Assembly: GCA_001769855.1 (NCBI GenBank)
Contig: MEPP01000027.1
Coordinates: 83,072 to 147,071, forward strand
Length of the DNA stretch: 64,000 nt
Reading direction: 5' to 3'
DNA from: Bdellovibrionales bacterium GWA2_49_15
GTDB lineage: Bacteria > Bdellovibrionota > Bacteriovoracia > Bacteriovoracales > Bacteriovoracaceae
Translations under genes and position numbers: made by a program
In this document: positions 61,416 through 64,000 of the stretch, piece by piece
Numbering within the stretch: position 1 is the first letter of the stretch
Layout of the letters: the number at the start of each line of letters is the position of its first letter
Notes under the pieces: generated by a model
Told to the model about the DNA's origin: nothing
The model's database searches: none
What the model saw: the letters and a program-made list of their open reading frames with translations, nothing else

Positions 61416-62054
61416 TCACATATCGTGACAAGTTAGGCATAGGGCACTTCTTTGATCCGATATCTTAAATAACTTTCTGTTGTTGTAGGTATTATGCACA
61501 TCATGGCAAGACGAGCACTCGAGTTTGCCTCCCACGAGCAGATCATGGGCAATTGTGCCTCCGAGGGCCGTTACTTGGGTTGTCGGATCATGCAACTCAC
61601 CATCTTCGGCCGCAAGAGCAGAGTCATACACGAAAGATACGGGATGGTGGTGTCTGAGGTTGGTACCGCCAAATCCATGGGAGATGACACTTCCCACTCG
61701 TCCACCGAATGAATCAACCGCCACAGTACCATCATGGCAGCTCAAGCAAAGCTTGGAGACGCCGTCGGGCTGTCCGACAGTAGCGTTGAGGGTCGTGCTT
61801 GAATAGGGAGTAAACGTCGCAACCGTAATGGTGTGATTCCATAGTGGAGAATTACGTACGGTGGTATTGGAGTTATGGGGAGTGTGGCAGACGGTACACA
61901 CATTGCCGGTTCCCCATCCTCGGGCCGAAAAGTCGTGGGCCGATCCAGTGATGTCGGCCCTTAGCACAGGGGCAGCCAGCATGAGGAAAAAAAAGAGTAC
62001 AGCGCACTCAAAATGCGCGAGTTTATTATAAATATTTTTAACTACAAAAATCAT
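61416..62054 (-). CDS. Secreted tetraheme c-type cytochrome (OmcE-like)
   Basis: The 212-residue protein has a signal or anchor segment (about residues 15-33) and four CXXCH sites: CTVCH, CLSCH, CSSCH and CLTCH. The frame GSAHDFSARGWGTGNVCTVC, CHTPHNS, CLSCHDGTVA, HHPVSF and CSSCHDVHNTYNN is that of exported tetraheme cytochromes such as OmcE, which polymerise into extracellular filaments in Geobacter. Length and haem number agree with OmcE, but filament formation is an inference. It is the first gene of the operon. Confidence 0.82.
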   Translation of the reverse strand: MIFVVKNIYNKLAHFECAVLFFFLMLAAPVLRADITGSAHDFSARGWGTGNVCTVCHTPHNSNTTVRNSPLWNHTITVATFTPYSSTTLNATVGQPDGVSKLCLSCHDGTVAVDSFGGRVGSVISHGFGGTNLRHHHPVSFVYDSALAAEDGELHDPTTQVTALGGTIAHDLLVGGKLECSSCHDVHNTYNNRKLFKISDQRSALCLTCHDM

Positions 62055-62383
62055 TTAAACATCACTCTTTGTGGCCCCATATTTTCAACTCAATTTGTGT
62101 CTAAACCTGTACGCCTGTTCTAATATTTACGTCAATACTCTCGAAAAGATTTGCTAGCAGCCGAAGTCCACTTGAAAACATTATGGAATCAAGCACTTAT
62201 TATTCTGACTGGTGTGAACCATGAACGAATTACACAAATCCTACATAAAATAACAAGGTCACATAGTTACACTCCTAATTGACATTACAAGCAGTCTGCG
62301 CGAGTTTCACTCCCAAAGTTATGTGTAGTTCAAGACCATGAAGGAAATAACCAAAACACCTTCACTTTCAAAGGGGATTTTTT
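62055..62383. other. 329-base divergent intergenic region
   Basis: This AT-rich gap lies between the tetraheme gene (minus) and the secreted protein gene at 62384 (plus), and must carry promoters for both. A TTGACA occurs at 62279-62284 on the plus strand but has no convincing -10 box at the right distance. AGGGGAT precedes the ATG at 62384. I see no gene or RNA structure in it. No copy of the 11-base repeat found at 31103 is present. Confidence 0.5.
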
Positions 62384-62929
62384 ATGAAAAGGACAAAGAG
62401 TTTAAGCTTTCTGCTGCTGGGTCTTCTCTTGGGCATCACCATGAGCGCGCCAGCATTTGCCGATTCGGATGAATACGGGGAAGGCACTCCAGGCGCTGAA
62501 GGAACACAGAAATTTTGGGAAGCTAAGGCCAAAAAAGATCAGACAAACATTGCTTGCAAAAAAAATCTTTGCAAAATATTTTCAGTCACCGTAGACGGCC
62601 ACAAATTCACCGTTTCGGCCAACCTAGGTGATAATTATAATAACGGCGGTGGCGGATCAGGCACCAATTACAACGCCTATTATGGAACTGACGGCTCAGG
62701 CCCCGGTGCTACCAGAACCGGCTATGGTGTCGGCGTTGAATGGGAATACACTCATTGCACCAAAACCATGAATGTTGATCAATCTGTCTATCGTGCAATC
62801 ACCACCTATATGAAAGCACTGGTTAACGAAGACGGAACAACCAACCCTGCATTTACCCCGGCCGAGCAGACAATCATTCTGTTCTACACAACCGTGATGC
62901 AACTTGTGAAAGGTGCCGCTTGTAGTTAA
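62384..62929 (+). CDS. Secreted protein of unknown function
   Basis: The 181-residue protein has a signal peptide ending at APAFA-DS. The mature part begins acidic (DEYGEGTPGAEG), has two close cysteines (IACKKNLCKIF), a Gly/Asn/Tyr-rich loop (YNNGGGGSGTNYNAYYGT) and a helical C-terminus with AACS at the end. No family is recognised. It is 27 bases upstream of another exported-protein gene, and probably co-transcribed with it. Confidence 0.62.
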   Translation: MKRTKSLSFLLLGLLLGITMSAPAFADSDEYGEGTPGAEGTQKFWEAKAKKDQTNIACKKNLCKIFSVTVDGHKFTVSANLGDNYNNGGGGSGTNYNAYYGTDGSGPGATRTGYGVGVEWEYTHCTKTMNVDQSVYRAITTYMKALVNEDGTTNPAFTPAEQTIILFYTTVMQLVKGAACS

Positions 62930-62956
62930 GTCCCGAGGTTTACCTAGGGGTTCTGT

Positions 62957-64000
62957 ATGAAGTTTTTGCGCTATTTGCTTCTTTTCATCATGTGCTTGGC
63001 GGCGAACTTCCGCCAAGCTGCCTTTGCGATTGACTTCAACATGGCCCCGTTGGAATTTTCGAACCGTGCCGCCTGTGCTCTTTTATCCTCAAAGCCAACC
63101 CGATCTGTTTTCGTTTTTATTGATGCCTTTAATGCTGGAAAGGCCGGGCATGCCCGCGGGCTTCAAAGCAAAACAGATCCGGCCGCCTTGTCCAAAGAGG
63201 CAACGAAGCTTTTTCGTATCTGGACCACTCAGCTTGCGGTAGAAATTGCCGACAAAATTACCAAGGGGGAGTTGCCACTCTTGCCGGTAGACGAGAATGG
63301 CCGATGGCCTCAGTACTTTGCTGCGACTAAAACCTGTTTGAATAATAAAAAACAACTTTCTTGCCCTGCCATGAATGATTTCTTGTCCGACGTCTGGGCA
63401 AGATCTCATATGCCGAGACCGGGCTGGGGCGATCTCGGGATTACCCAGGAACTTGATTTTTTCCCCAAGAGCATTAATCCAAGCATCGGATGCCACATTG
63501 TTAAGAAATTTTCTGCCTTTCATTCTCATTTAGGAACTCAGGGTATTGATCATGGCGTCTTAACCAATATTGGTGTTGATTCCATGACACCGGAGCAATC
63601 CCTCGACTCATGCTTCGCCTATGACAAGAACGATACCGATTCTCGGTTCACCACGGTTCAGTTAGATATGGCCGATATTTCCAACGAAAAAGAATGGGAC
63701 AAAGTTGGCTATCGTTTTTGGCAGACATTCAAGCTCTTTTTTTCCTGGGGCTGGAGATATGCTCCTGAATATCAGAAAGAATTTGGTGAATTTCGTCAGG
63801 CCTTTGCCTCATTGGCCTTCGAAGATTCGGTCATGCTAGTCCCTAACGGCTGCCGAACCGTTGAAAAACCACAATGCAACGACCAAGGATTGGGAGTTGA
63901 TGCCATGAGGGCCGCAAGATTCTTGGGCCAAACACATGCCGCAGTGATGGAAGTTCCAGCGAAGCCAATCGATATTCTTTTCCAAGGAGTCGTGAGGAAC
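62957..64000 (+). CDS. Exported protein of unknown function, 3' end outside window
   Basis: ATG 62957 opens a frame without stops to the last base (348 codons), so the gene continues past the window. The N-terminus is a signal peptide (MKFLRYLLLFIMCLAANFRQAAFA). The mature part is rich in Trp, Phe and His with six or more cysteines (AACALLS, TKTCLNN, LSCPAMND, IGCHIVKKF, DSCFAYD, NGCRTVEKPQCND). No family is recognised. Its size and position after another secreted protein suggest a two-gene unit (or larger) for an exported or surface system. Confidence 0.72.
   Translation, partial: MKFLRYLLLFIMCLAANFRQAAFAIDFNMAPLEFSNRAACALLSSKPTRSVFVFIDAFNAGKAGHARGLQSKTDPAALSKEATKLFRIWTTQLAVEIADKITKGELPLLPVDENGRWPQYFAATKTCLNNKKQLSCPAMNDFLSDVWARSHMPRPGWGDLGITQELDFFPKSINPSIGCHIVKKFSAFHSHLGTQGIDHGVLTNIGVDSMTPEQSLDSCFAYDKNDTDSRFTTVQLDMADISNEKEWDKVGYRFWQTFKLFFSWGWRYAPEYQKEFGEFRQAFASLAFEDSVMLVPNGCRTVEKPQCNDQGLGVDAMRAARFLGQTHAAVMEVPAKPIDILFQGVVRN

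Overview
The window reads as chromosome from a diderm (Gram-negative) bacterium. It carries type II/IV secretion-type ATPase, TolC and MtrB-type outer-membrane proteins, LemA and TPM envelope proteins, and many Sec-exported proteins. The succinylase (DapD) lysine/diaminopimelate genes, the HPF-cold-shock fusion and the many secreted Cys-rich proteins and peptidases suggest a deltaproteobacterial or Bdellovibrionota-like lineage. That placement is an inference; no rRNA or tRNA gene is present to settle it. Genes are densely packed with many 4-base start/stop overlaps, and I see no IS element, prophage or CRISPR array.

Layout. 0-6.4 kb: a GH26 glycosidase (cut by the left edge), two glycerophosphodiesterases, a cyclic-nucleotide-binding protein and an LplT-like transporter/PlsC acyltransferase fusion, together a possible phospholipid recycling module. 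6.5-10.8 kb: a PilB/GspE ATPase facing an hpf-lemA-TPM-TPM operon. 10.9-17 kb: lysC-dapB-dapA-dapD plus an AstE/aspartoacylase-like hydrolase in one operon, divergent from asd. 18.6-24 kb: a YgaP-like rhodanese, TolC, RND pump and an ArsR regulator with SqrR/BigR-type cysteines, behind a promoter whose spacer holds a palindrome. 24-31 kb: a secreted Gly/Asn repeat protein, GNAT, DEAD-box helicase, ABC-F ATPase and an unknown exported protein.

31-39.3 kb: an extracellular electron transfer locus. A decaheme MtrA/DmsE-type cytochrome and an MtrB/PioB-type porin are followed by an MFS/spermidine-synthase-like fusion, an OmpR-family response regulator, a histidine kinase gene reduced to its two ends, and a diheme cytochrome. 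Tandem 11-base repeats lie upstream of both the cytochrome operon and the regulator gene. 39.3-54.7 kb: PAP2 phosphatase, hotdog protein, SGNH-like protein, EcsC protein, two secreted HExxH proteins, TldD/TldE, purine permease, exonuclease III, a methyltransferase, a papain-family peptidase and an adenosine/adenine deaminase. 54.8-58.2 kb: fadB-fadA type beta-oxidation genes.

59-62 kb: a second electron-transfer operon encodes tetraheme, NHL beta-propeller, triheme and pentaheme proteins (12 haems in all), resembling clusters that specify OmcE-type extracellular cytochromes. With the MtrAB conduit it suggests that electrons cross the outer membrane in this organism. The right end holds two unknown secreted proteins, the last cut by the window edge.
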